Origin: Solibacillus silvestris_B
GTDB taxonomy: Bacteria; Bacillota; Bacilli; Bacillales_A; Planococcaceae
NCBI RefSeq assembly: GCF_051967575.1
Contig: NZ_JBQCJW010000017.1
Location: 1 to 64,000, forward strand
DNA: 64,000 bases
Direction: 5' to 3'
Shown: piece after piece, positions 1 to 7,629 of the stretch
Position numbering within the stretch: position 1 is the stretch's first letter
How the letters are laid out: the number at the start of each line of letters is the position of its first letter
Translations under genes and position numbers: made by a program
The notes under the pieces: generated by a model
Databases searched by the model: none
What the model saw: the letters and a program-made list of their open reading frames with translations, nothing else
Told to the model about the DNA's origin: nothing

Positions 1-338
1 AAATAAAACAGACAATAAATTAAGAATCAAAAAAATCACGTGGAAATACAAATTTACTTGAGTTAATCGACAGTCTCGTTTTTCCGCTTATTCATTGAAA
101 AATCACGTTTTTAGATGTATTTCAGGTGAATAGACGGAATTTTTCCTTCTATTTTAGTCTTTATTAAATGAATCCCCCATATAAGCGGAATTTCTCCGGC
201 TATTTGCAGAAGGGTTCTCATTTTTGGAGGCATTTCAGGCTAATAAAGGCATCCTTTACCGCAATTTCATCGAAAAGGTAACAGACCAGACCGACTCCTG
301 CTTAAATTTTCTCCTGCCGCCACAACCCCATATTAAGC
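1..338. repeat. Gene-free left edge with two degenerate direct repeats
   Basis: No convincing coding region is visible here. Two related segments, 79-137 and 191-250, share the same order of blocks: a TTTnTCCGnnTATT block, about 16 variable bases, then a TTTTTnGAnGnATTTCAGG block followed by a nAATA block. Between them, around 130-155, is a third GGAATTTTTCC-type segment that can fold on itself. The copies are diverged but colinear. They look like members of a small dispersed intergenic repeat family, but copy number elsewhere cannot be judged from this window. In B. subtilis truB would follow rbfA at this position; it is not present within the window. Confidence 0.5.
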
Positions 339-375
339 AAAAAAGTCTGCCCGCATAGTTATGCAGTGCAGACTT
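339..375 (-). terminator. Rho-independent terminator after rbfA
   Basis: Arms AAGTCTGC (343-350) and GCAGACTT (368-375) pair perfectly, with an inner GCATA/TATGC stem in the loop. On the minus strand the hairpin runs into a U-tract. It starts 8 bases beyond the rbfA stop codon and closes the rimP-rbfA transcript. Confidence 0.9.
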
Positions 376-382
376 CTTGGTT

Positions 383-727
383 TTATTTATCCTCGTGCAA
401 GCCACGAAGCAATGCATCGATTTTATTGCCGTATTCGATTGCTGTATCGAATTCGAATGCCAGTTCAGGTGTGCGACGCAAGCGAATGCGAGAGCCGACT
501 TCCGAACGGATGAATCCAGACGCTTTTTCTAAAGCCTGTAATGATTCGGCACGCTCACGGTCATTGCCCAACGATGTAATATAAACAGTTGCTTGCTGCA
601 AATCGCCTGTTACTGCCACATCTGTAACCGTAACAAAACCTACACGCGGGTCTTTAATCTTGCGCGCAATGATTTCAGTAATTTCTTTTTTCATTTGCTC
701 AGCAACTCGATTGGAACGTAGAGACAT
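383..727 (-). CDS. rbfA: Ribosome-binding factor A (RbfA)
   Basis: RbfA is a small KH-fold protein that binds the 30S subunit and assists maturation of the 16S rRNA 5' end, especially in the cold. The protein is 114 residues, the usual family size. The hallmark N-terminal helix SNRVAEQMKKEI and the DPRVGFVTVTDV strand lie at about residues 5-38. I place the start at 727 because GAGGTGA sits 5 bases upstream; the frame stays open to 958, but that extension overlaps ylxP in another frame and has no ribosome binding site of its own. It is the last gene of the nusA-infB cluster and is followed directly by a terminator, whereas B. subtilis continues into truB. Confidence 0.97.
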   Translation of the reverse strand: MSLRSNRVAEQMKKEITEIIARKIKDPRVGFVTVTDVAVTGDLQQATVYITSLGNDRERAESLQALEKASGFIRSEVGSRIRLRRTPELAFEFDTAIEYGNKIDALLRGLHEDK

Positions 728-785
728 AAATGTCACCTCATTTAACTTGCGTAATTGATTTAAAACTTGCCACAATATGTGGGCT

Positions 786-1064
786 TTATAAATATTCACG
801 ATAAAAATCCAACTGCTCCCATTGCGGATTTGACTGTAAAAAATGGACCGCATGCATAAGCTCCCGTTCAGCCGCTTCTTTGGAAGAAGCAACTGCAACG
901 AGCGCAAGCCTTGTGCGTTGCCATACATTTTGATGGTCAATTTCAGCGACAGATACATTAAATTTTTGTTTCGTGCGTGTTACCATTCGTTGCAGAACGG
1001 CACGCTTTTCTTTTAATGAGTGGGCAGTCTGAATGATGAATTCAATTTCTGCATATACAATCAT
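786..1064 (-). CDS. ylxP: YlxP-like DUF503 protein
   Basis: A 92-residue DUF503-family protein of unproven function, conserved between infB and rbfA in many Firmicutes. The N-terminal strand followed by the SLKEKRAVLQRMV segment (about residues 16-28) is typical of the family, as is the NVSVAEIDHQNVWQRTRLALVAV region. Its ATG overlaps the infB stop codon by one base (TAATG), so translation is probably coupled to infB. The context suggests a part in ribosome assembly or translation initiation; that is inference from gene neighbourhood only. Confidence 0.93.
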   Translation of the reverse strand: MIVYAEIEFIIQTAHSLKEKRAVLQRMVTRTKQKFNVSVAEIDHQNVWQRTRLALVAVASSKEAAERELMHAVHFLQSNPQWEQLDFYREYL

Positions 1065-3391
1065 TATTTACGAACAATTTCTTCCATTACGAAGGCTTCG
1101 ATAATGTCGCCTTCTTTAATGTCGTTGTAGTTTTTGATTGTAATACCGCACTCATAACCTTTTGCTACTTCTTTTGCATCATCTTTGAAGCGTTTTAATG
1201 AATCCAGTTCGCCTTCAAAAATAACAACGTTTTCGCGGATGACACGTACACCGGCATCACGGACGATTTTGCCTTCAATCACGTATGAACCTGCGATTGT
1301 ACCCACTTTAGATACTTTGATAGTTTGACGAACTTCCGCCTGGCCAACGATTTTTTCTTCGTATTCTGGATCAAGCATCCCTTTCATCGCCTGCTCGATT
1401 TCTTCAATCACTTTATAGATAATGCGGTGTTGACGTATATCTACACCTTCCTCATCCGCAGCGCGTTTAGCGTTCGCATCTGGGCGTACGTTGAAACCGA
1501 TGACGATGGCATTCGATGCAGCTGCAAGAGAAATATCCGATTCTGTAATCGCGCCCGCACCTGTGTGGATAATTTTTACGTTAACGCCTTCTACATCAAT
1601 TTTCATTAATGAAGAAGCCATCGCTTCCACAGTACCTTGTACGTCTGCTTTTACGATTAAGTTTAGTTCTTTCATTTCGCCTTGGCTCATTTGTTCGAAT
1701 AGGTTATCAAGTGTTACACGCTGTTTTTCAGAACGTGAAGCTTGGATTGCTGTCATTGAACGAGATTCACCAACTTGACGAGCTGTTTTTTCGTCTTGGA
1801 ATACAACGAAACGGTCGCCCGCTTGCGGTACTTCATTTAAGCCTGTAATTTCCACTGGCATTGAAGGACCTGCCGATTTAATTCGACGGCCTAGATCATT
1901 GACCATTGCACGTACACGACCATATGCATGACCGACTACGATTGGGTCTCCAACACGCAATGTACCGTCCTGAACTAGAAGTGTCGCAACAGCACCACGA
2001 CCTTTATCAAGTTGTGCCTCGATTACTGTACCGATTGCAGAACGAGTCGGGTTTGCTTTTAATTCTCCTACTTCAGAAACTAATAAAATCATTTCTAGAA
2101 GTTGGTCAATCCCTTCACCTTTTAATGCTGAAATTGGAACAAAGATTGTATCTCCACCCCATGCTTCAGGAACTAAACCGTGCTCAGTTAATTCTTGCTG
2201 CACACGGTCCGGATTGGCAGTTGGTTTATCCATTTTGTTGATTGCTACGATAATTGGTACTTCTGCAGCTTTCGCGTGGTTGATCGCTTCAACTGTTTGA
2301 GGCATTACCCCGTCATCTGCAGCTACTACGATAATCGCGATATCAGTAATTGATGCACCGCGCGCACGCATTGTTGTGAATGCTGCGTGTCCGGGAGTAT
2401 CGAGGAAGGAAATTTTCTTTCCATTTACTTCAACTTGGTATGCACCGATATGCTGTGTAATACCGCCTGCTTCACCCGCTGTTACTTTCGTTTTACGGAT
2501 TGAGTCAAGCAACGATGTTTTACCGTGGTCAACATGTCCCATAATTGTTACAACTGGCGGGCGCTCTTCTAAAGCATTTTCATCAACTTCTATAATTGAA
2601 TCATCGAAGTACGTATCTAAATCCGTTTTGTCGATACGGATTTCTTCTTCAACTTCCACACCATAGTCTGCACAGATTAACTCGATTGCATCCTTATCCA
2701 GCTCTTGGTTAATTGTTGCCATTACACCAAGCATGAATAACTTTTTAATAATTTCGGATGGCTCGCGGTGTAGTTTTTTCGCAAGTTCAGCTACTGACAA
2801 GCTCTCATAGAAAGTAATTTTTTCCGGTAATTCCTTTTGTACCATTGGTTGTGGCGCTGGGCGGTGTGTACGGCGTTTACCACCGTTAATGCCCGGCTTT
2901 CTGCGTTGTTGATAGCCACCTTTATTTTGTGTGTTGCCGCCTTTATTATTACTGTTGTTTTGGTTGTTGCCGCCTTTGCGGTTATTGTTGTTATTTTGAG
3001 TCATATTTCGATTTTGGTTACCTTTTTCATTTCTTTGTTTTTCGCCTTGTTGCGATTTTGTTTGCCCTTGGGCGTTTGTTGCTTTGTTCGGTTGTTGGTT
3101 AATTGAAGCGGATTGTGGACGATTCTGCTTTTGATTATGCTGCACTTTTTTCTGCCCTTGTTCACCACGTTTAGGTGTTGCGTTTACAGCTTTGGCAGAT
3201 GATGTTGCAGGAGAAACTTTTGCTGGTTCCGCTGCTTGCTTAAAGACAGAATTTAGTTTTGATACCGCCTGCTCATCGATTACCGCCATGTGATTTTTCA
3301 CTGGCAGATTCAATTTTGCAAGTTGCTCAATAACTTCCTTACTTGTTTTACTTACCTTTTTCGCATATTCATGAACTCTTACTTTGCTCAT
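1064..3391 (-). CDS. infB: Translation initiation factor IF-2
   Basis: IF-2 is the GTPase that brings fMet-tRNA to the 30S subunit and promotes subunit joining. At 775 residues it has the IF2_N motif (about 1-50), then a long Asn/Gln/Lys/Gly-rich low-complexity linker (about 75-170, with an NNNNN tract), a second IF2_N segment (about 190-245) and the G domain. G1 GHVDHGKT is at about 285-292, G3 DTPGH at about 332 and G4 NKMD near 387. Domains II, III and the C-terminal fMet-tRNA-binding domain follow. A GGGGGTGAG ribosome binding site precedes the ATG. The gene is flanked by ylxQ upstream and ylxP downstream, as in B. subtilis. Confidence 0.98.
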   Translation of the reverse strand: MSKVRVHEYAKKVSKTSKEVIEQLAKLNLPVKNHMAVIDEQAVSKLNSVFKQAAEPAKVSPATSSAKAVNATPKRGEQGQKKVQHNQKQNRPQSASINQQPNKATNAQGQTKSQQGEKQRNEKGNQNRNMTQNNNNNRKGGNNQNNSNNKGGNTQNKGGYQQRRKPGINGGKRRTHRPAPQPMVQKELPEKITFYESLSVAELAKKLHREPSEIIKKLFMLGVMATINQELDKDAIELICADYGVEVEEEIRIDKTDLDTYFDDSIIEVDENALEERPPVVTIMGHVDHGKTSLLDSIRKTKVTAGEAGGITQHIGAYQVEVNGKKISFLDTPGHAAFTTMRARGASITDIAIIVVAADDGVMPQTVEAINHAKAAEVPIIVAINKMDKPTANPDRVQQELTEHGLVPEAWGGDTIFVPISALKGEGIDQLLEMILLVSEVGELKANPTRSAIGTVIEAQLDKGRGAVATLLVQDGTLRVGDPIVVGHAYGRVRAMVNDLGRRIKSAGPSMPVEITGLNEVPQAGDRFVVFQDEKTARQVGESRSMTAIQASRSEKQRVTLDNLFEQMSQGEMKELNLIVKADVQGTVEAMASSLMKIDVEGVNVKIIHTGAGAITESDISLAAASNAIVIGFNVRPDANAKRAADEEGVDIRQHRIIYKVIEEIEQAMKGMLDPEYEEKIVGQAEVRQTIKVSKVGTIAGSYVIEGKIVRDAGVRVIRENVVIFEGELDSLKRFKDDAKEVAKGYECGITIKNYNDIKEGDIIEAFVMEEIVRK

Positions 3392-3405
3392 CTGCTCACC
3401 CCCGA

Positions 3406-3714
3406 TTAATTTTCGTTGAGTAGACTAGACATTTTTTTAGCAAATCCGCTATCAGTAATAGCAATCGCTACACGGGCTTCCTTTCCGGTAGCATGTCCAA
3501 GATCATATCGATCCCCAAAAACATAATACTCAACGTTATAAAACGTACATTTATCTTGAATCTTTTTACTCGTATTGTTCGAAGCATCCGAAGCTAAAAA
3601 AACAAGCTTTGCCTTCCCGCTGCGGATTTCTTTAATGACGAGCTCTTCTCCAGAGATTGTTTTTCGTGCACGTGCTGCTAAGCCCAATAGCTGCAGCAAC
3701 TTAGGGTTTGTCAT
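3406..3714 (-). CDS. ylxQ: YlxQ, L7Ae-family RNA-binding protein
   Basis: A 102-residue member of the L7Ae/L30e/S12e family, whose members bind kink-turn RNA. The first 40 residues (LLGLAARARKTISGEELV) and the LVFLASDASNNTSKKI segment are the recognisable family core. The role of YlxQ is not settled; its fixed position between rnpM and infB points to translation or rRNA processing. The ATG overlaps the rnpM stop codon (ATGA), which indicates translational coupling. Confidence 0.95.
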   Translation of the reverse strand: MTNPKLLQLLGLAARARKTISGEELVIKEIRSGKAKLVFLASDASNNTSKKIQDKCTFYNVEYYVFGDRYDLGHATGKEARVAIAITDSGFAKKMSSLLNEN

Positions 3715-3989
3715 AAAATTGACTCCCTGCGGATAAGAGTCAGCAACTCTTCGTACACCTCGTCAGGTACTTTTGCATCAAGCTGGCGATCTAAAATATT
3801 CTTTTTGCGTGCCATTTCAACAGCTTGTTCTGATTTGGAAACATATGCCCCGCGACCAGATTTTTTACCTGTAATATCCACACTCACTTCGCCTTCTTTT
3901 GAACGAACGACGCGAATCATTGACTTTTTTGGCAACATTTCACCTGTTGCCACACATTTGCGTAAAGGAATTTTTTTATTAACAACCAT
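3711..3989 (-). CDS. rnpM: RnpM (YlxR), RNase P modulator
   Basis: A 92-residue YlxR-family RNA-binding protein; the B. subtilis homologue binds RNase P RNA and was renamed RnpM. The RKCVATGEMLPKKSMIRVVR segment (about 10-29) and GRGAYV (about 45-50) are diagnostic. I use the ATG at 3989, with GGAGGG 8 bases upstream, rather than the in-frame GTG at 3998, which lies inside that ribosome binding site. The gene sits between nusA and ylxQ. Confidence 0.95.
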   Translation of the reverse strand: MVVNKKIPLRKCVATGEMLPKKSMIRVVRSKEGEVSVDITGKKSGRGAYVSKSEQAVEMARKKNILDRQLDAKVPDEVYEELLTLIRRESIL

Positions 3990-4028
3990 TTTGCTCACCC
4001 TCCTTGCAAAATCATTCCAATCGATGAC

Positions 4029-5156
4029 TTATTCTTCGTCATCGCCGTATAGATCAAATTGTACATCTTCGTCATCTTCGCGTGGAACGAATGTGCTCGT
4101 TTCTGAAGGATAGATTCCTAATTCGCGCGCATCTGTCTCACTCTTAATGTCGATTTTCCAGCCTGTTAATTTCGCCGCTAAGCGGGCATTTTGACCGCGC
4201 TTGCCGATCGCCAGCGATAATTGATAGTCCGGAACAACAACAGTTGTCGACTTTTCTTCTTCATTTACTTGAACGTCCAGAACTTTTGATGGGCTTAATG
4301 CGTTTGCAACGAATACGACCGGATCTTCTGACCATTCCACAATGTCAATTTTCTCGCCGTTTAGTTCATTTACAATCGTTTGAACACGTGCACCTTTTGC
4401 CCCAACACATGAACCTACTGGATCTACTTCTTCATTGTGTGCATAAACCGAAATTTTTGAACGGTCTCCCGCTTCACGCGCAATTGATTTGATTTCGACA
4501 GTGCCATCATAGATTTCCGGAACTTCCATTTCAAATAGGCGGCGCAGTAATCCAGGATGTGTACGAGATACGATTACTTGCGGACCACGTGTCGTACGCT
4601 CAACTTTTGTAATGTATACACGGATGCGGGATGTCGGCTTATATACTTCACCTTGGATTTGCTCGTTTACTGGTAATGCCGCTTCCACTTTACCGATGGA
4701 CACATAAATATTGCGTGCATCTTGGCGTTCAATCACTCCAGTGACGATATCATCTTCACGATCTACATATTCCTCATAAATTAAACCACGCTCTGCTTCG
4801 CGAACACGTTGCGTTACAACTTGCTTTGCCGTCTGTGCCGCGATGCGCCCGAAGTTTCGCGGTGTTACTTCTTCTTCTACGATGTCGCCAATTTCATAAG
4901 CTGCATTAATATACTTCGCATCTTCCAACGCGATTTCCAAGCGATCGTCTTCTACTTCTTCCACTACGTCTTTACGAGAATAAACAACCATTGAACCTGT
5001 GTCTAAGTTCAGGTCGACACGAACATTTTGCGCTTGGTTGAAATTACGTTTATACGCCGTTACTAAAGCCGCCTCAATCGCTTCAATTATTACATCTCTT
5101 GAAATACCTTTCTGCTCTTCAAGGGCAGTTAGGGCATCTAGTAATTCACTACTCAT
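4029..5156 (-). CDS. nusA: Transcription elongation factor NusA
   Basis: NusA binds RNA polymerase and nascent RNA and controls pausing, termination and antitermination. The predicted 375 residues match the Bacillus length (about 370). The N-terminal RNAP-binding domain (about 1-125) is followed by an S1 domain (about 135-200) and two KH domains; the KH GxxG loops are visible as GAKG and GKRG. There is no C-terminal acidic repeat region, as is normal for Firmicutes, but the tail ends in an acidic EDDEDVQFDLYGDDEE stretch. The start at 5156 has AGGAGTG upstream; a 25-residue extension to 5231 would overlap rimP and lacks a binding site. Confidence 0.97.
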   Translation of the reverse strand: MSSELLDALTALEEQKGISRDVIIEAIEAALVTAYKRNFNQAQNVRVDLNLDTGSMVVYSRKDVVEEVEDDRLEIALEDAKYINAAYEIGDIVEEEVTPRNFGRIAAQTAKQVVTQRVREAERGLIYEEYVDREDDIVTGVIERQDARNIYVSIGKVEAALPVNEQIQGEVYKPTSRIRVYITKVERTTRGPQVIVSRTHPGLLRRLFEMEVPEIYDGTVEIKSIAREAGDRSKISVYAHNEEVDPVGSCVGAKGARVQTIVNELNGEKIDIVEWSEDPVVFVANALSPSKVLDVQVNEEEKSTTVVVPDYQLSLAIGKRGQNARLAAKLTGWKIDIKSETDARELGIYPSETSTFVPREDDEDVQFDLYGDDEE

Positions 5157-5169
5157 TTTGTTTTCACTC

Positions 5170-5655
5170 CTAAATTTGCTTATCTGAAAAATCGATAGCA
5201 AGACGTGCTTGCGCAATTTTTTCTTTTTCAATTTGTACTGTTACTTTACGTGTTTTTATGCGGAATTCGATCTCTAAATATTCGTCTGTATATGCGCGTA
5301 AATAACCATAGAATTCTTTTAAATCCTTTACTGGTTCATATGTTTTCACATAAATATAGCTGCCGATTGCCTTTTCAAAGTCCTGCTGTTTTTTTAATGG
5401 ACGTTCAGCTCCTGGAGAAGAAACTTCTAAATAATAGTTTTGCTCGATTGGATCATTTTCATCCAACTTCTCGCTTAAACGCTCACTTACTTGCGCACAC
5501 TGCAAAATATCAATGCCGCCTTCTGGTGTGTCAACATAAATGCGAAGGAACCAGTCGCGTCCTTCTTTCACGAACTCGATATCAACTAATTCTAAATCAA
5601 GCTCTTCCACAATCGGTGTCACTAGCTCTTCAATGATCGACGTAACTTTGCTCAT
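5170..5655 (-). CDS. rimP: Ribosome maturation factor RimP
   Basis: RimP (YlxS in Bacillus) binds early 30S intermediates and helps central-domain proteins assemble. The 161 residues carry the N-terminal domain with VVDIEFVKEG-type strand order (here ELVDIEFVKEGRDWFLRIYVD), the YYLEVSSPGAERPL signature (about 74-87) and the C-terminal SH3-like domain. It is the first gene of the rimP-nusA-rnpM-ylxQ-infB-ylxP-rbfA cluster. A GGGAGGAT ribosome binding site precedes the ATG. No clear promoter was found in the AT-rich 100 bases upstream. Confidence 0.96.
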   Translation of the reverse strand: MSKVTSIIEELVTPIVEELDLELVDIEFVKEGRDWFLRIYVDTPEGGIDILQCAQVSERLSEKLDENDPIEQNYYLEVSSPGAERPLKKQQDFEKAIGSYIYVKTYEPVKDLKEFYGYLRAYTDEYLEIEFRIKTRKVTVQIEKEKIAQARLAIDFSDKQI

Positions 5656-5737
5656 CGTATCCTCCCTAGCGTCTTTGTTTGTAAAATCATGATGTTATTT
5701 ATTAAACAAAAGACGAGTTTTCATTGAAAAAAATTGG

Positions 5738-5835
5738 CTCAATTACATATCGACGTAATTGCATCCAGATTTTTTAAGCCCACAGGACGTGGGTTAGTCA
5801 GCCGTTGAAGCAGGATGCGGCGTTTTCAGGCTGAC
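5738..5835. other. Multi-hairpin element upstream of rimP
   Basis: Three nested or adjacent perfect stems occur within about 100 bases: AATTAC/GTAATT flanking a short loop (near 5741-5760), CCCAC/GTGGG enclosing AGGAC (near 5780-5795), and GTCAGCC/GGCTGAC (near 5798-5835) enclosing a smaller GCAGGATGC hairpin. On the plus strand both small loops show AGGA. The dense structure with no open reading frame suggests either an intergenic repeat or a non-coding RNA; I cannot tell which strand is transcribed. Confidence 0.45.
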
Positions 5836-5945
5836 TTCCTTTTTGTTTTCTTTTTAAAATCTGCCATATCCGCCAAAGGCATTTCTCGATTCAGCAGGTG
5901 TTGAGACATATGCTGAATTGAGGTAAATAGTTGTGTAAACAACAG

Positions 5946-5971
5946 AAAAGAGCGGGAAACCCCACTCTTTT
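5946..5971 (-). terminator. Terminator after polC
   Basis: On the minus strand AAAAGAGTGGG pairs with CCCGCTCTTTT over 11 base pairs (one G-U) with a four-base GTTT loop. It lies about 150 bases beyond the polC stop codon. The A/T-flanked stem would work in either direction. Confidence 0.85.
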
Positions 5972-6117
5972 GCTGGCGAACTATCAACAAATTATTACAT
6001 TCAGCATAGCATAAAGGCTTACTGAATGCAAATTTTGCCTATTGACACATATCATTTACGGCATTTTAGCTAAACTGCAGCAAAATCCGCAAAACCTGAC
6101 CCTTATATACGCATCAT

Positions 6118-7523
6118 TTAGAATAAAGAAAGCTGGTTTGCATCTGGCATCCCTTCTAAGCAGCCAAGCTCATCCATATACTCGATCAACGTTTTTGATA
6201 CACGACCACGCTGCTGCAAATCTTCTTTCGATAAAAATTCTCCATTTTTACGAGCTTCGACAATTTGCTTCGCTACGTTTGTACCGAGTCCTGGAATTGC
6301 ATCGAACGGTGGGATTAATGAATTGCCTTCGATAATAAATTCACTCGCCTGTGAACGGTATAAATCCACTTTCTTGAAATTCATCCCACGTTCACACATT
6401 TCAAGCGCAATTTCCATAACCGTCAGTAAACTTTTTTCTTTCGGCGCCGCATCGAGCCCTTTCATATTAATTTCGTCTATTTTTTTACGAATCATAACAG
6501 AACCCTGTGTCATCGCAATTAAATCGAAATCCGATGCACGCACTGTAAAATAGGCCGCATAGTAAAGGATTGGGTGATGGACTTTGAACCATGCAATGCG
6601 CACAGCCATTAATACATATGCTGCTGCATGGGCTTTCGGGAACATATATTTTATCTTTTTGCACGAATCGATATACCATTCCGGCACTTTTTTCGCGCGC
6701 ATCTCTGCTTCCATTTCATCGGTTAAGCCTTTTCCTTTACGCACCGATTCCATAATTTTAAACGCAAATGATGGTTCTAAATCTTGATAAATCAAATAAA
6801 CCATAATATCGTCACGACAGCCAATTACTTCTTTTAATACACATGTGCCGTCTTTAATAAGCTCTTGCGCATTCCCTAGCCATACATCTGTACCGTGGGA
6901 CAGACCGGAAATTTGCACAAGTTCGCTAAACGTTGAAGGCTTAGTTTCTTCCAGCATTTGGCGCACGAATTTTGTTCCGAACTCCGGAATTCCGAGCGTT
7001 CCTGTCTTCGTGCCAATTTGCTTTTCCGTCACCCCAAGCGATTCTGTCGAGCTAAAAATTTTCATCACGATCGGATCATCCGTCGGTATTGTTTTTGGAT
7101 CGATTCCCGATAAATCCTGCAGCATGCGAATTACAGTCGGATCATCGTGTCCAAGTATATCGAGCTTTAATATATTGTCATGTATCGAGTGGAAGTCAAA
7201 ATGAGTCGTTTTCCACTCCGCATCTTGTGCATCCGCCGGGAACTGCACCGGAGAGAAATCATAAATATCCATATAATCAGGTACTACGATAATACCTCCC
7301 GGGTGCTGTCCTGTTGTACGTTTTACGCCTGTACAGCCTTGCACTAGACGGTCAACTTCTGCATTTCGATATGTGATGCCATTGTCGCTTCCGTATCCTT
7401 TTACATAACCATATGCTGTTTTTTCCGCAACTGTACCAATCGTCCCCGCACGGAAAACATAATCCTCGCCAAACAGCACTTTCGTATAGTTATGCGCATT
7501 TGGCTGATATTCGCCGGAAAAAT
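6118..7523 (-). CDS. polC: DNA polymerase III PolC, 3' exon (C-terminal third)
   Basis: This is the second exon of the Gram-positive replicative polymerase PolC. It begins with the last two bases of an Asn codon, followed by FSGEYQPNAHNYTKV, and continues through LFGEDYVFRAGT to the stop. It carries the third catalytic region (KLDILGHDDP), the helix-hairpin-helix segment (GLGTNVAKQIVEARK) and a C-terminal QLSLF clamp-binding motif. On its own it has no start codon at the right place and would lack two catalytic aspartates; it makes sense only joined to the exon at 10175-13103. The exon boundary was placed by restoring the conserved DIDLNFSGEYQ protein motif. Confidence 0.95.
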
Positions 7524-7572
7524 ATGACGATAGGTAAGCATTTGAAGTTATCGCCAGCTTTTCCCCCGTCCC

Positions 7573-7609
7573 GCACCGTGCATGAGGCTTTCACACTCAC
7601 ACGGCGCTC
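7573..7609 (-). ncRNA. Domain V of the group II intron
   Basis: On the minus strand GAGCGCCGTGTGAG folds back on CTCATGCACGGTGC with a GAAA-type cap (TGTGAAAGC), giving the short bulged hairpin expected of the catalytic domain V, about 50 bases from the 3' splice site. It starts with GAGC, containing the AGC catalytic triad. Domain VI follows at about 7524-7570. Confidence 0.75.
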
Positions 7610-7629
7610 CATCGTTAGTTTTGTTGAGT

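Larger units (their letters stand above)
5656..6117. other. Intergenic region between polC and rimP
   Basis: This 462-base stretch has no gene. From the polC side it holds a weak CATTCAG/CTGAATG hairpin (5998-6028), a strong terminator (5946-5971), and a compact structured element (5738-5835, listed separately). The final 100 bases before rimP are AT-rich and should carry the rimP promoter; I could not find a -35/-10 pair that I would defend. Confidence 0.6.
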
